Shown: piece after piece, positions 33,893-42,060 of the stretch
Position numbering within the stretch: the first letter of the stretch is position 1
Layout: each line of letters begins with the position of its first letter
Made by a program: the position numbers and the translations under genes
The notes under the pieces: model-generated
The model's database searches: none
What the model was told of the DNA's origin: nothing
The model's input: only the letters and a program-made list of their open reading frames with translations
DNA from: Streptomyces reniochalinae
Lineage (GTDB): Bacteria > Actinomycetota > Actinomycetes > Streptomycetales > Streptomycetaceae
Length of the DNA: 64,000 bases
Direction of reading: 5' to 3'
Assembly: GCF_003323735.1 (NCBI RefSeq)
Contig: NZ_QOIM01000034.1
Location: 62,001-126,000, forward strand

Positions 33893-35419
33893 TCAGTGCC
33901 GGTACCCGTGGTCGGCTCCCCGTCTCTCCAGTACGCCCGCCAGGTCGACCGCCGCCGCGACGAGTGCGGCGGTCTGCTCGGCGTAGTCGGCGTCCTCCCG
34001 GTCGAAGGGGCGGCGGCCCGCCTCCCGCAGGAAGGTGACGACGCCGAGGGAGCGGCCCCGGCAGCGCAGCACCGTGCACAGGCCGTGCACGGTCCCGGCG
34101 GGCCAGCTGCGGGCGCGCGCCCACTCGCCCGCTTCGTGCGCGGCGGTCGCGTTGGTGCCGCCGCTGGCGCGGACCGAGGTGCAGCGCTGATACGCCTGGA
34201 GCGCGGGGTGCCCTTCGCTGTAGGCGACGGGGATGCCGCTGGGCGCGTTCGGCTCGATGTACGGCGCCTTGCCGCGGTCGGCGACGGGGGTGGAGGCGGC
34301 CCGCACGAGCCGGGTGTCGCTGGGCGGCAGCGCGTCCAGCGCGGCGTCCAGCGTCGGGGAGGGCTCGGGGCCCGGGTCGGCGGCGAGGTCGAGCAGCGCG
34401 CGGTCGGCGAATCCGGCGAGGGCGAACTCCAGGTGGAGGCGGGCGGCCTCCATGGGGTCGGGGCACTCGGCGGCGGCCCGTGCCGCCCGGTGCAGCTGGC
34501 TGTCGCGGAAGCGGAGCCGTGCCGCGTCGCGCTCCGCGCGTTTGTGGGCGGTGACGTCCTGGAAGAGCCAGGCCACACCGAGCGGTACCGGCTCTTCCGC
34601 GAGAGGGGAGGCGAGCCGCAGGAAGCCACTGCGCCAGCAGCGGCGCCGCGACTCGGCCCCGGTCTCCTGCCCGGTGCCGGTGGTGCGTCCCATCCCCCGG
34701 GCGTCCGCGTCGGGCCCGTCGGCGAGGGGGGCGCGCAGCGTCACCCAGATCTCGGCGGGGGCCGGTGGCGAGCCCTCTCCGAGGACGTGCTGGAGGGCGC
34801 CTTCGAGCTCTTCCATGCCCTGGTCGAGCAGTTCGCCCAGGGGCCGTCCGAGCATGGCGGCCCGTGCGGGGGCGCGGAAGGCGCGGGCGGCGTGTGCGTT
34901 GGCGACGGTGGGGCGCAGGTCGGCGTCGACCAGGACGACGCCCCAGGAGGCGTCCTCCAGCAGCGCCTCGCTCAGCGCGATGGAGCGTTCGAGGTCGATC
35001 TGGGCGTGCACCTCGCTGAACGCGCAGTAGACGCCCTTGGCCCGGCCGTCGGCCCCGGTGACGCCCGAGGACTGGATGCGCACGAGCACCCGTCCGCCGT
35101 CCTTGGTGAGCAGCGCGAACTCGTGGAGGTGGCGGCCGGGCGAGCGCATCGCGCCCAGCAGCTGGCTCTCGATGTCCTCGGCGTCGGCCGCGCGCACCGC
35201 CCACCCGGCGAGCCCCTGGCGGCCGACGGCCTCCTCGTGGGACCAGCCGAGCATGCGTTCGGCCTCGCGGTTCCAGTGGGTGATCACACCGTCGGCGTCG
35301 AAGGCGCACAGGGCGGCGTCCATGCCGTCCAGGAGCGCCGCGAGCAGGAGTTCGTCGTCGGGCCCTCCGTCGTCGCCGTCCGAGGACGACGCGGAGTGAG
35401 TCCGGGATCGAGCGGCCAC
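33893..35419 (-). CDS. PAS/PAS/GAF-domain signalling protein
   Basis: A 508-aa cytosolic protein. First PAS domain residues about 25-135 (AALCAFDADGVITHWNREAERMLGW); second about 150-260 (SWGVVLVDADLRPTVANAHA), each in the classic ligand-sensor form; a GAF-like domain occupies the C-terminus (AGTVHGLCTVLRCRGRSLGVV). Between PAS2 and GAF are helices (AERDAARLRFRDSQLHRAAR). There is no kinase, phosphatase or DNA-binding domain; many Streptomyces PAS proteins of this shape carry a PP2C phosphatase, which is absent here. No partner gene is adjacent. The start at 35419 leaves a short acidic Ser/Asp head. Confidence 0.85.
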   Translation of the reverse strand: MAARSRTHSASSSDGDDGGPDDELLLAALLDGMDAALCAFDADGVITHWNREAERMLGWSHEEAVGRQGLAGWAVRAADAEDIESQLLGAMRSPGRHLHEFALLTKDGGRVLVRIQSSGVTGADGRAKGVYCAFSEVHAQIDLERSIALSEALLEDASWGVVLVDADLRPTVANAHAARAFRAPARAAMLGRPLGELLDQGMEELEGALQHVLGEGSPPAPAEIWVTLRAPLADGPDADARGMGRTTGTGQETGAESRRRCWRSGFLRLASPLAEEPVPLGVAWLFQDVTAHKRAERDAARLRFRDSQLHRAARAAAECPDPMEAARLHLEFALAGFADRALLDLAADPGPEPSPTLDAALDALPPSDTRLVRAASTPVADRGKAPYIEPNAPSGIPVAYSEGHPALQAYQRCTSVRASGGTNATAAHEAGEWARARSWPAGTVHGLCTVLRCRGRSLGVVTFLREAGRRPFDREDADYAEQTAALVAAAVDLAGVLERRGADHGYRH

Positions 35420-35591
35420 CTCGGCACCCCCCTAGATGCTCTGCCGTCGCGGACAGCGACGGAGTGTTCACGGATCATTCAACTCGAACGTGACGCAGAG
35501 CACAGTCAGTTCCCGTAAATCGTTGTCGCCCCGAAACTCGTCCGCGCGGGCGAGGCCGGTGACGGGCCCGGAACCGCCCGGTGCGCGGCGC

Positions 35592-35614
35592 CCGGACTCC
35601 GCCGCGGAGTCCGG
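35592..35614. terminator. Perfect hairpin separating PAS gene from small unit
   Basis: CCGGACTCCG, loop CCG, CGGAGTCCGG (10-bp perfect stem). It lies upstream of both the PAS gene (leftward) and the promoter at 35639 (rightward), so it could isolate the small unit from read-through or act as an operator. Confidence 0.5.
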
Positions 35615-35638
35615 CCCGAAATCCGTCCCGAAAATCGT

Positions 35639-35668
35639 TTGCCGGTGCCCCGGGGCGGTGCCTACGGT
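35639..35668 (+). promoter_or_regulatory. Candidate vegetative promoter of small unit
   Basis: TTGCCG (35639-35644), 18-bp spacer, TACGGT (35663-35668): a plausible HrdB-type promoter. The expected transcript begins near 35675, only about 10 nt before an unusually strong ribosome-binding site. Confidence 0.5.
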
Positions 35669-35701
35669 GTGGAGCACACAGGAAAGGAGGTGATCCGGCT
35701 G

Positions 35702-35740
35702 ATGATCAATCACCGGACGTGTGAGGTGGCTGCGGCCTGA
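35702..35740 (+). CDS. 12-residue peptide ORF behind a perfect ribosome-binding site
   Basis: ATG 35702 to TGA 35740 encodes MINHRTCEVAAA. Upstream, GGAAAGGAGGTGATC (35681-35695) is complementary to the whole 3' end of 16S rRNA, far stronger than normal Streptomyces sites; a GTG at 35690 in the same frame would add four residues. GGTGAT (35689-35694) can pair with ATCACC (35709-35714), hiding part of that site. The ORF is followed by hairpins (35762-35864). It could be a leader peptide or the coding part of a dual-function small RNA. I recognise no family. Confidence 0.5.
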   Translation: MINHRTCEVAAA

Positions 35741-35761
35741 GTGCCGACGCCACTGCGTGAC

Positions 35762-35864
35762 GCCGGCTCGCCGGCCAATCCACAGCAGTCACCCGGCCCG
35801 TGGGCTCGTCGGACTCGTCCGACCGACGCCGTTCGCTTCGGCGAAGGGAGTCGCCCACGGGCCG
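35762..35864. ncRNA. Candidate structured RNA with three-way junction
   Basis: Visible stems: GCCGG-CTCG-CCGGC (35762-35775); outer 12-bp perfect stem CGGCCCGTGGGC (35794-35805) with GCCCACGGGCCG (35853-35864); inside it GTCGGA-CTCG-TCCGAC and TTCGC-TTCG-GCGAA. The tetraloops are of the extra-stable CUYG and UUCG classes. The outer stem lies 60 bp from the 3' end of pdxH, so a role as terminator for both strands is an alternative. Confidence 0.5.
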
Positions 35865-35924
35865 TTCTGCTGCCCTCCCCGTCCTGGCTCGGCTCCTCCT
35901 CGCTCAGCGACGCGCGCCCGCCCC

Positions 35925-36725
35925 TCAGGGGCAGAGCCGCTCGATCCGCCAGCCGCCACCGTCGCCGCTGCGGCCGTCGTTGTCACCGGCGCTGTCGCTG
36001 TCCGTACGGCGGCTGTAGCGCAGCCTGTCGTGCAGGCGGTTCTCCCTGCCCTGCCAGAACTCCACCGTCTCGGGGCGCACCCGGTAGCCGCCCCACTGGG
36101 CGGGCGCCGGCACGTCCTCGCCCTTGGGGTAGCGCTCCGCGAGCCGGGCGAACATCGCGTCCAGCTCCTCGCGTGAGGCCACCCGGGAGGACTGCTCGCT
36201 CGCCCAGGCACCCAGCTGGGAGCCGTGCGGACGGGTGCGGAAATAGGCGGCGGTCTCATCGCGTCCGGTGCGCTCCGCCGTGCCGGAGACGATCACCTGG
36301 CGGGCGATGCCGTGCCAGGGGAAGAGCAGGGACACCCGCGGGTTGGCGTCCAGTTCCCGGCCCTTGCGGGAGCCGTAGTTGGTGAAGAAGACGAAGCCCC
36401 GCTCGTCGTACTTCTTGAGCAGGACGGTACGGGAGCTGGGCCGGCCGTCCTCGTCGGCGGTGGAGCAGATCATCGCGTTGGGCTCGTGCAGCCCCGCGGC
36501 CCGCACCTGTGCGAACCAGCCCGCGAACTGCGTGACCGGGTCGGGCGCGAGGTCGCCCTCGTCGAGCCCCGCGTCGCGGTAGTGGGCCCGCATCACCGCG
36601 GGGTCCAGGGTGGTGGAGTCGTCATCGGCCTGGCCGTCGGGGTGTCCGACGGCGGGGTCAGCGGCTTTGCCGGCGGCGTGGCCGGCAGCGTCATCAGCGT
36701 GAGGCACGCCGCCATCTTGCAGCAT
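35925..36725 (-). CDS. pdxH: Pyridoxamine 5'-phosphate oxidase
   Basis: An FMN enzyme that oxidises pyridoxamine or pyridoxine 5'-phosphate to pyridoxal 5'-phosphate. Core marks: PSSRTVLLKKYDERGFVFFT, the FMN/substrate helix NYGSRKGRELDANPRVSLLF, FRTRPHGSQLGAWASEQSS and C-terminal VEFWQGRENRLHDR with WRIERLCP. From ATG 36725 it is 266 aa; the frame is open to 36812 and no start has a clear ribosome-binding site. The first 45 residues (Ala/Gly/Asp/His-rich) are not part of the fold. A linker (RRTDSDSAGDNDGRSG) is inserted just before the C-terminal strand. It is divergent from citrate synthase. Confidence 0.9.
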   Translation of the reverse strand: MLQDGGVPHADDAAGHAAGKAADPAVGHPDGQADDDSTTLDPAVMRAHYRDAGLDEGDLAPDPVTQFAGWFAQVRAAGLHEPNAMICSTADEDGRPSSRTVLLKKYDERGFVFFTNYGSRKGRELDANPRVSLLFPWHGIARQVIVSGTAERTGRDETAAYFRTRPHGSQLGAWASEQSSRVASREELDAMFARLAERYPKGEDVPAPAQWGGYRVRPETVEFWQGRENRLHDRLRYSRRTDSDSAGDNDGRSGDGGGWRIERLCP

Positions 36726-37064
36726 CGAACCCGGCCGCGGTCCGACAGTCTGCCCGGTGGTCACCCGCTGCACACCTGGGGGCCCGGAATCGGTCCCTGT
36801 GCCACTTCTCACCCTCCCGCACGGGGCCGAGAGCCGCCAGAATCCTGCGCGGGGAGCTGTGAGGTCCCCACGTCAGGGGCTATGGTTGCCGCTCCGTCCG
36901 GCAGGGCGCTTGGCCACGGGCCCGCGGAGCGTGACCATCCGCCCAGGCGGGCATGACCGAGGGGAGACCCGGTCCGTGAGCCGCGGGACGCGGCAGCGGA
37001 ACCGCGCGCCGCCCGCACAGCAGACCACGCTGCCCCCGCGCAGCCCATGCCAGCAGGTCGTTCC

Positions 37065-37108
37065 GCCGCCAGCTGTTCCTGGCGGCGCTCTGAAGAGGGA
37101 GCCGCCAG
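37065..37108 (+). promoter_or_regulatory. Two mutually exclusive leader hairpins before citrate synthase
   Basis: GCCGCCAG (37065-37072), CTGGCGGC (37079-37086) and GCCGCCAG again (37101-37108, touching the ATG). The middle arm can pair with either flank. Pairing with the first gives a hairpin with 6-nt loop; pairing with the second encloses the ribosome-binding site GAAGAGGGA in the loop. This looks like a translational switch. Confidence 0.55.
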
Positions 37109-38200
37109 ATGTCCGACTTCGTACCCGGGCTTGAGGGGATCGTCGCGTTCGAGACGGAGATCGCCGAACCCGACAAGGAAGGCGGCTCGCTCCGCTACCG
37201 GGGCGTGGACATCGAGGACCTCGTCGGGCACACGTCCTTCGGCAACGTGTGGGGGCTGCTGGTCGACGGCGGCTTCAACCCGGGCCTGCCGCCCGCCGAA
37301 CCGTTCCCCATCCCCGTGCACTCGGGCGACATCCGCGTCGACGTCCAGTCGGCCCTCGCGATGCTGGCGCCCGTGTGGGGCCTCAAACCCCTGCTCGACA
37401 TCGACACGGCCACGGCACGCGACGACCTGGCGCGGGCCGCCGTGATGGCCCTCTCCTACGTGGCGCAGTCCGCGCGCGGCCAGGGCCTGCCCATGGTGCC
37501 GCAGAAGGAGATCGACAAGGCCGACACCATCGTCGAACGCTTCATGCGCCGCTGGCGCGGCGAGCCCGACCCCAAGCACGTGGCGGCCGTGGACGCCTAC
37601 TGGACGTCCGCCGCCGAACACGGCATGAACGCCTCCACCTTCACCGCCCGCGTCATCGCCTCGACCGGCGCCGACGTGGCCGCCGCGCTGTCCGGCGCCG
37701 TCGGCGCCATGTCGGGACCGCTGCACGGCGGCGCGCCCTCCCGCGTCCTCGGCATGATCGAGGAGATCGAACGCACCGGCGACGCGGACGCCTACGTGAA
37801 GCGGCAACTCGACCGCGGTGAGCGGCTGATGGGCTTCGGCCACCGCGTCTACCGCGCCGAGGACCCGCGGGCCCGGGTGCTGCGCCGTACGGCCAAGGAG
37901 CTGGGCGCCCCGCGGTACGAGGCCGCTCTGGCGCTGGAGAAGGCCGCGCTCGCTCAGCTGCGGGCCCGCAGGCCCGACCGGGTCCTGGAGACCAACGTCG
38001 AGTTCTGGGCCGCGATCGTCCTCGACTTCGCCGAGGTACCGGCCCACATGTTCACCTCGATGTTCACCTGCGCCCGCACGGCGGGGTGGTCGGCCCACAT
38101 CCTGGAACAGAAGCGGACGGGCCGACTGGTGCGGCCGTCGGCCCGGTACGTGGGGCCCGGCCCCCGCAGCCCCCGCGACGTGGACGGCTACACGAGCTGA
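37109..38200 (+). CDS. Citrate synthase (type II-like, short form)
   Basis: A 363-aa citrate or 2-methylcitrate synthase that condenses oxaloacetate with acetyl-CoA (or propionyl-CoA). Start ATG 37109 follows GAAGAGGGA. Catalytic residues sit in SGPLHGGAPSRV (His), MGFGHRVYRAEDPRA (His) and AIVLDFAEVPAHMFTSMF (Asp). C-terminal Arg in LVRPSARYVGPG. The length of about 363 aa fits the short actinobacterial form near pdxH in streptomycetes. No prpB or prpD lies nearby, so citrate synthesis is more likely than methylcitrate synthesis. Confidence 0.9.
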   Translation: MSDFVPGLEGIVAFETEIAEPDKEGGSLRYRGVDIEDLVGHTSFGNVWGLLVDGGFNPGLPPAEPFPIPVHSGDIRVDVQSALAMLAPVWGLKPLLDIDTATARDDLARAAVMALSYVAQSARGQGLPMVPQKEIDKADTIVERFMRRWRGEPDPKHVAAVDAYWTSAAEHGMNASTFTARVIASTGADVAAALSGAVGAMSGPLHGGAPSRVLGMIEEIERTGDADAYVKRQLDRGERLMGFGHRVYRAEDPRARVLRRTAKELGAPRYEAALALEKAALAQLRARRPDRVLETNVEFWAAIVLDFAEVPAHMFTSMFTCARTAGWSAHILEQKRTGRLVRPSARYVGPGPRSPRDVDGYTS

Positions 38201-38469
38201 CTCCGGCACCGGGGTCGGGGCCGGCACACCGGACGGTACGGGTGCCGGACCCGCCGGGTCCGCGGGTACGCCGGAGCACGCGCGTGTGGTGAGGGGCGCG
38301 GGCCGTCGCTCGGCCCGCGGCCTCGGGCGCCGTCGGTCGGCCGTCGCACGCCCTGCTCGGCGTGCTCCCGGGTGTGCGCCTCCGTCACCGGTGTGGGCGA
38401 CTTTGGGTGCCCGCCGGGCAGAGCATCTGGTCTCCGAGACTTCCTGCTCGCTTCGGCAAGGAGACCGGT

Positions 38470-39618
38470 ATGAGCACCCCCCGCTACAACCGCTTCACCT
38501 ACCTGGCCATCGGTGAGGGGCCGACGAGCCTCTACGCCTTCGACGCCTTCACCGGCGACGTGAACAAGACCAAGGTCCCCGACTACGCGGACGGGTACGA
38601 CGCCCTCGGATACTCCTGGCCGAAAGGGCGGCTGTACGCGATGAGCCGGAAGAGTTCCAACACGCTGGTCGTCATCGACCCCGTGGCCGGAACGCTGACC
38701 ACGCAGCAGGTTTCCCAACTGTCCGCCAATCACTGGGTCCTGGGCGCCATCACTCCCGACGGCGACAAGCTGGTGATCAGCGGCGACGGCCACGCGAGCG
38801 GTGCGGTCCTGGACCTGACCGCCGATCCGGTCACGGCGCTCGCGCAGAAACCGCCCGGGTACGGCGGGTGGTACGACTGGGCGTACCACCCCGTCGACGA
38901 GCGGCTCTACGCCGTGGACGGCGACACCGGTGCGCTGATGTACGCCGACCCGACGAAGGACCCGCAGAAGGTCGTACTCAAGACGGAGGCGTTCCCCAAG
39001 GCGAAGGGGCCCGGCAGGGCCAGCTACTCGGCGGTCTTCTTCGAGGAGAACGGCTGGTTCTACGCCTTCGACAACGCCGGGAACGTGTACAAGCTCGACC
39101 TCAGCTCGTCGACGAAGGCCGACCCGATCCCGCCGTCCGCCATCGGCACGGCCGTCACCGTGGGCCGGGGCCCCATCAACGTCAACGACCTGAACGTCCG
39201 GGACGCGGGCGGCGACGTGAAGAAGATGGTCAACCCGCCCTCGTACGAGGCGCTCGTCGTGAACCAGGTGCTGCGGAGCCCGAACCCGTGGGAGGAACAG
39301 CTCAACGGCAAGCCGATGCTGGTCTACAGCTTCCGTGTGAACATCACCGCCAAGCTGAAGCACACGGGCGAGGACGTCGACGTCCGCAAGTGGCGGATCT
39401 TCTTCGACGACGTACCAGGATCCGAACCGAAGACCACCGCGGCGACGGTGACCAAGAACAAGGAACAGGGCCTGTGGGTCCTGGACACCCCCGGTGAGAA
39501 CCACCTCATCACCAAGGGACAGACCCTCCCCGTGGACCTGCTGCTCTACGTGCCGAAGGAGACCCCGCTCCCGAAGCCGTACGCCCTCGGCAACCTCGGC
39601 GCACGGCGCCTCGCCTGA
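38470..39618 (+). CDS. Beta-propeller-like protein (DUF6923-type) of unknown function
   Basis: A 382-aa protein from ATG 38470, preceded by AAGGAG. Residues about 10-260 repeat blocks of the propeller kind: LYAFDAFTGDVNKTKVPDYA, RLYAMSRKSSNTLVVIDPVA, RLYAVDGDTGALMYADPTK, WFYAFDNAGNVYKLDLSS. The C-terminal 110 residues form a separate beta-rich domain (LVYSFRVNITAKLKHTGEDV), like bacterial carbohydrate-binding or surface modules. No signal peptide is seen at this start, which is odd for such a protein; the open frame upstream adds none. DUF6923 is recalled from memory. Convergent with the DUF4232 gene. Confidence 0.7.
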   Translation: MSTPRYNRFTYLAIGEGPTSLYAFDAFTGDVNKTKVPDYADGYDALGYSWPKGRLYAMSRKSSNTLVVIDPVAGTLTTQQVSQLSANHWVLGAITPDGDKLVISGDGHASGAVLDLTADPVTALAQKPPGYGGWYDWAYHPVDERLYAVDGDTGALMYADPTKDPQKVVLKTEAFPKAKGPGRASYSAVFFEENGWFYAFDNAGNVYKLDLSSSTKADPIPPSAIGTAVTVGRGPINVNDLNVRDAGGDVKKMVNPPSYEALVVNQVLRSPNPWEEQLNGKPMLVYSFRVNITAKLKHTGEDVDVRKWRIFFDDVPGSEPKTTAATVTKNKEQGLWVLDTPGENHLITKGQTLPVDLLLYVPKETPLPKPYALGNLGARRLA

Positions 39619-39627
39619 AACGGCGCC

Positions 39628-39662
39628 GGCCGCACCCGCGCTGCGCTGCGCGTGGTGCGGCC
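39628..39662. terminator. Bidirectional terminator hairpin
   Basis: GGCCGCACC (39628-39636) pairs with GGTGCGGCC (39654-39662) around a GC-rich inner loop, between convergent genes ending at 39618 and 39691. Confidence 0.75.
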
Positions 39663-39690
39663 GTGGCGGAGGGCGAGAAACGTGGCGGCC

Positions 39691-40365
39691 TCAGCCGATG
39701 CCGACCGGGTTGACGAAGGTGCCGGGGCGGGTGGCGCCGGACTGGTCGAGGAGGGCGCCGCCGTACGGCCAGTCGAGGGTGACGTGCGAGGTCTCGTCGG
39801 GCGGGGTGACCAGGACCTTGCTCGGAGCGAAGCGCTTGGGGCCCTCCATGCCCTCGGGCACCGGCAGGAGGTTCATGGAGACCGCCGCCGTGGACTCGCC
39901 CGGCTTCAGGGTCATCGTGCTCGGCGTGTCCGAGGAGCGCCGCAGGTCCCACGTGTCGCCGGACTCGCTGACCAGTTGCACGCCCGGGAAACCGCGCAGC
40001 GTGCAGGTGCGCCCGCCGTCGTTCTCGATCTGGATGCTCGCCACCTGCTGGTGGTCGGCCTCCATGTCCGGACGGCCGCCGTGCGGACCGCCCCACTTGA
40101 AGTCCAGCTCATCGGTGTGGCAGCGCTTGCCGGCGCTGCCCGAGGAGACGTTGATCGCGTCCGTACGCGAACTCTTCGCGGCCGTCTCCTTCATCTTGAT
40201 GCCCGATGCCTCCTGCGCCTTGTCCTGCTGCTCAGCGGAGTGGGCGCCGCCCTTGGAGGCCGAGGAGTCGGAGGACGAGTTGCACGCGGTGGCACCCGCG
40301 CCGACCGCGACGACGGCCAGCACGGCGGCGGTGCAACGAACAGCGCGGTTGAGCATGGCGGACAT
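39691..40365 (-). CDS. DUF4232 domain lipoprotein
   Basis: A 224-aa secreted lipoprotein. Signal peptide with lipobox AVGAGATACNSSS (Cys after ATA at about residue 28), then a Ser/Lys/Gln-rich linker and a DUF4232 beta-sandwich domain: QVASIQIENDGGRTCTLRGF, PGVQLVSESGDTWDL, MTLKPGESTAAVSMNL. DUF4232 proteins are common surface lipoproteins of actinobacteria with no established role. An ATG at the fourth codon is an alternative start. The mature protein holds two more cysteines able to form a disulfide. Confidence 0.85.
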   Translation of the reverse strand: MSAMLNRAVRCTAAVLAVVAVGAGATACNSSSDSSASKGGAHSAEQQDKAQEASGIKMKETAAKSSRTDAINVSSGSAGKRCHTDELDFKWGGPHGGRPDMEADHQQVASIQIENDGGRTCTLRGFPGVQLVSESGDTWDLRRSSDTPSTMTLKPGESTAAVSMNLLPVPEGMEGPKRFAPSKVLVTPPDETSHVTLDWPYGGALLDQSGATRPGTFVNPVGIG

Positions 40366-40533
40366 GATCCCTCTTTCCCGGCGCAGGGCCCTCGCCCCAC
40401 GCTCCCCGTCGTGTGGAGTGCGTTACGAGAGATGTGATGCGACGCCGCCGGTCAGAGTTCACGAGGTTGTGTCCGCAACCTGTAACAGCGGACGTCGGCC
40501 CCGCGTGGTGCGGGGCCGACGCGTCGAGCCTGG

Positions 40534-40743
40534 CTACGCGGGCCGCCCCGCGAACCCGACGCAGTCCGCCCACCGGGCGGACGGCACGGACAGGACGGGA
40601 CCGCGCTGCTCCTTCGAGTCACGCACGTGGACCGTGTCGGCGGCCTGTGCAACCTCCACGCAATTGCCGCCATCCGGGCCGCTGTAGCTGCTCTTCTGCC
40701 AGGACAGCTCGTGGAGCCGAGCCGCCTCCTGCTCGTTCGTCAT
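40534..40743 (-). CDS. DUF397 domain protein, copy 1
   Basis: A 69-aa protein of the DUF397 (Scr2-like) family. It starts MTNEQEAARLHELSWQKSSY and keeps the family core YSGPDGGNCVEV, VHVRDSKEQRGPVLSVP and W at the C-terminal end. DUF397 proteins act with DUF5753/XRE regulators as small partners, possibly antitoxin-toxin-like, affecting development in Streptomyces. The next gene is its tandem copy; the regulator lies beyond. Confidence 0.9.
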   Translation of the reverse strand: MTNEQEAARLHELSWQKSSYSGPDGGNCVEVAQAADTVHVRDSKEQRGPVLSVPSARWADCVGFAGRPA

Positions 40744-40791
40744 CGTTCCCCTTCCGATTGGACGAAGACCGCTGACTTCCCTCGGGCCTAC

Positions 40792-41001
40792 CTACGCGGA
40801 CTGCTCCGCAAAGGCAACGAAGTCCGCCCAACCGGCGGACGGCACGGAGAGGACAGCACCGCGCTGCACCTTGGAGTCACGGACGTGGACGGCACCGACG
40901 GTGTGCGCGACCTCCACACACTCACCACCACCCGAGCCGCTGTAGCTGCTCTTGAACCAGGGCAGCTCGTGGAGCCGGGCTGCCTCCTGCTCGTTCGTCA
41001 T
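40792..41001 (-). CDS. DUF397 domain protein, copy 2
   Basis: A 69-aa paralogue of the 40534 gene with the same first 13 residues (MTNEQEAARLHEL) and core YSGSGGGECVEV, VHVRDSKVQRGAVLSVP. Its ATG overlaps the stop of the upstream regulator by 4 bp (ATGA), so it is co-translated with it. The two copies differ at about 20 positions, so the duplication is not recent. Confidence 0.9.
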   Translation of the reverse strand: MTNEQEAARLHELPWFKSSYSGSGGGECVEVAHTVGAVHVRDSKVQRGAVLSVPSAGWADFVAFAEQSA

Positions 41002-41882
41002 CGTTCCCCTGCCAACTGCTCGATGAAGGCTGCTGACTCCTCGATGTTCAGAGCCTGTGATCGCAGCTTGCCATACCGCAGAGCGAAGGTGCTCACCTGT
41101 TTGGCGTCACCGACAACATGGCCGATGTCCTGTGACTCGAAGTAGCCGTACTGCCGATGCTCCGAGGTCTCCACGACTACGAAACCGCCGTTAAGGCCCG
41201 TATGGAAGCCCGACCTGATTGGGACGACCTGGATCGCCATGTTGCGCAGCCCGCCCAAGGACAGAAGATGCCGGTACTGCTCCCTCATCGTGTCCGGCCC
41301 ACCAAGTTCCTGGCGTAGCGCGGCCTCTCCGACCACGAAGGAGAAGTCCACCAGCGGGCTTTTGGTGAGGATCTTCTGCCTGGTCAAGCGAACGTCCACG
41401 TGACTATCGATGGTGTCTCCATCGAGCACGGGCACGTGACCCTCGAACAGGGCTCGCGCATACGCTTCTGTCTGCAACAGGCCCGGGACCAAAGTCGGAT
41501 TGACGTCGAACCGGCTCACCGCCTCCATCTCCAGCAGGACGAAGTCCCGGAAGAACGGGGGCAGCTTCGCCAAGTCCACGTCCTCCTGGAGGGTGGTCAG
41601 AACACCGCCCGCGTTCAACACCCGTTCAGCGGCCTCCGTGAGAGGGGCCTTCGCCGCGCGGCGGCCCTGTTCGACCGAGGCGAGCTGTTCGGGCGAGTAG
41701 CCCAGCAGTGGGGCCAGGGCCTCTTGCGAATACCCCGCAGCCTTGCGGAACTTCCGCAGCAGCTTGCCGTAGGCCACCCACACGCCGGGGCGGTCGTCCT
41801 CGCGTTTGCGCTGGTGGGCTACGTCCACCGTACGCGGTGAGGGGACGGCTCGGCCGTCCTTCCTCCGATTGGCAACGGTCAT
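40998..41882 (-). CDS. XRE-family regulator with DUF5753 (Scr1-type)
   Basis: A 294-aa regulator. HTH: LLRKFRKAAGYSQEALAPLL with GYSPEQLASVEQGRRAA; the C-terminal DUF5753 domain begins near residue 115: VNPTLVPGLLQTEAYARALF, LTRQKILTKSPLVDFSFVVG, and NMAIQVVPIRSGFHTGLNGG. This is the partner of DUF397 proteins in Streptomyces (WhiJ / Scr1-type modules). Together with the divergent HATPase gene it forms the classic trio seen in developmental loci. The gene has more AT than its neighbours. The first 30 residues are basic. Confidence 0.9.
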   Translation of the reverse strand: MTVANRRKDGRAVPSPRTVDVAHQRKREDDRPGVWVAYGKLLRKFRKAAGYSQEALAPLLGYSPEQLASVEQGRRAAKAPLTEAAERVLNAGGVLTTLQEDVDLAKLPPFFRDFVLLEMEAVSRFDVNPTLVPGLLQTEAYARALFEGHVPVLDGDTIDSHVDVRLTRQKILTKSPLVDFSFVVGEAALRQELGGPDTMREQYRHLLSLGGLRNMAIQVVPIRSGFHTGLNGGFVVVETSEHRQYGYFESQDIGHVVGDAKQVSTFALRYGKLRSQALNIEESAAFIEQLAGER

Positions 41883-42060
41883 CCGGCCTCACGTCCTTGT
41901 GCGCCCGCAACGGGTCTCAGCGTCAACACCGTTCGCCGTGCGGTGGTCACGGCGTACGGCCCGTACATTCCCGCGCAGAAGGCGTACTCCGCCGTACCCG
42001 TCGCCGGGGCACACTCTTCCGACCTGGTAAACGCTAGCTGTGTAGCGGGACCGTCACGCC

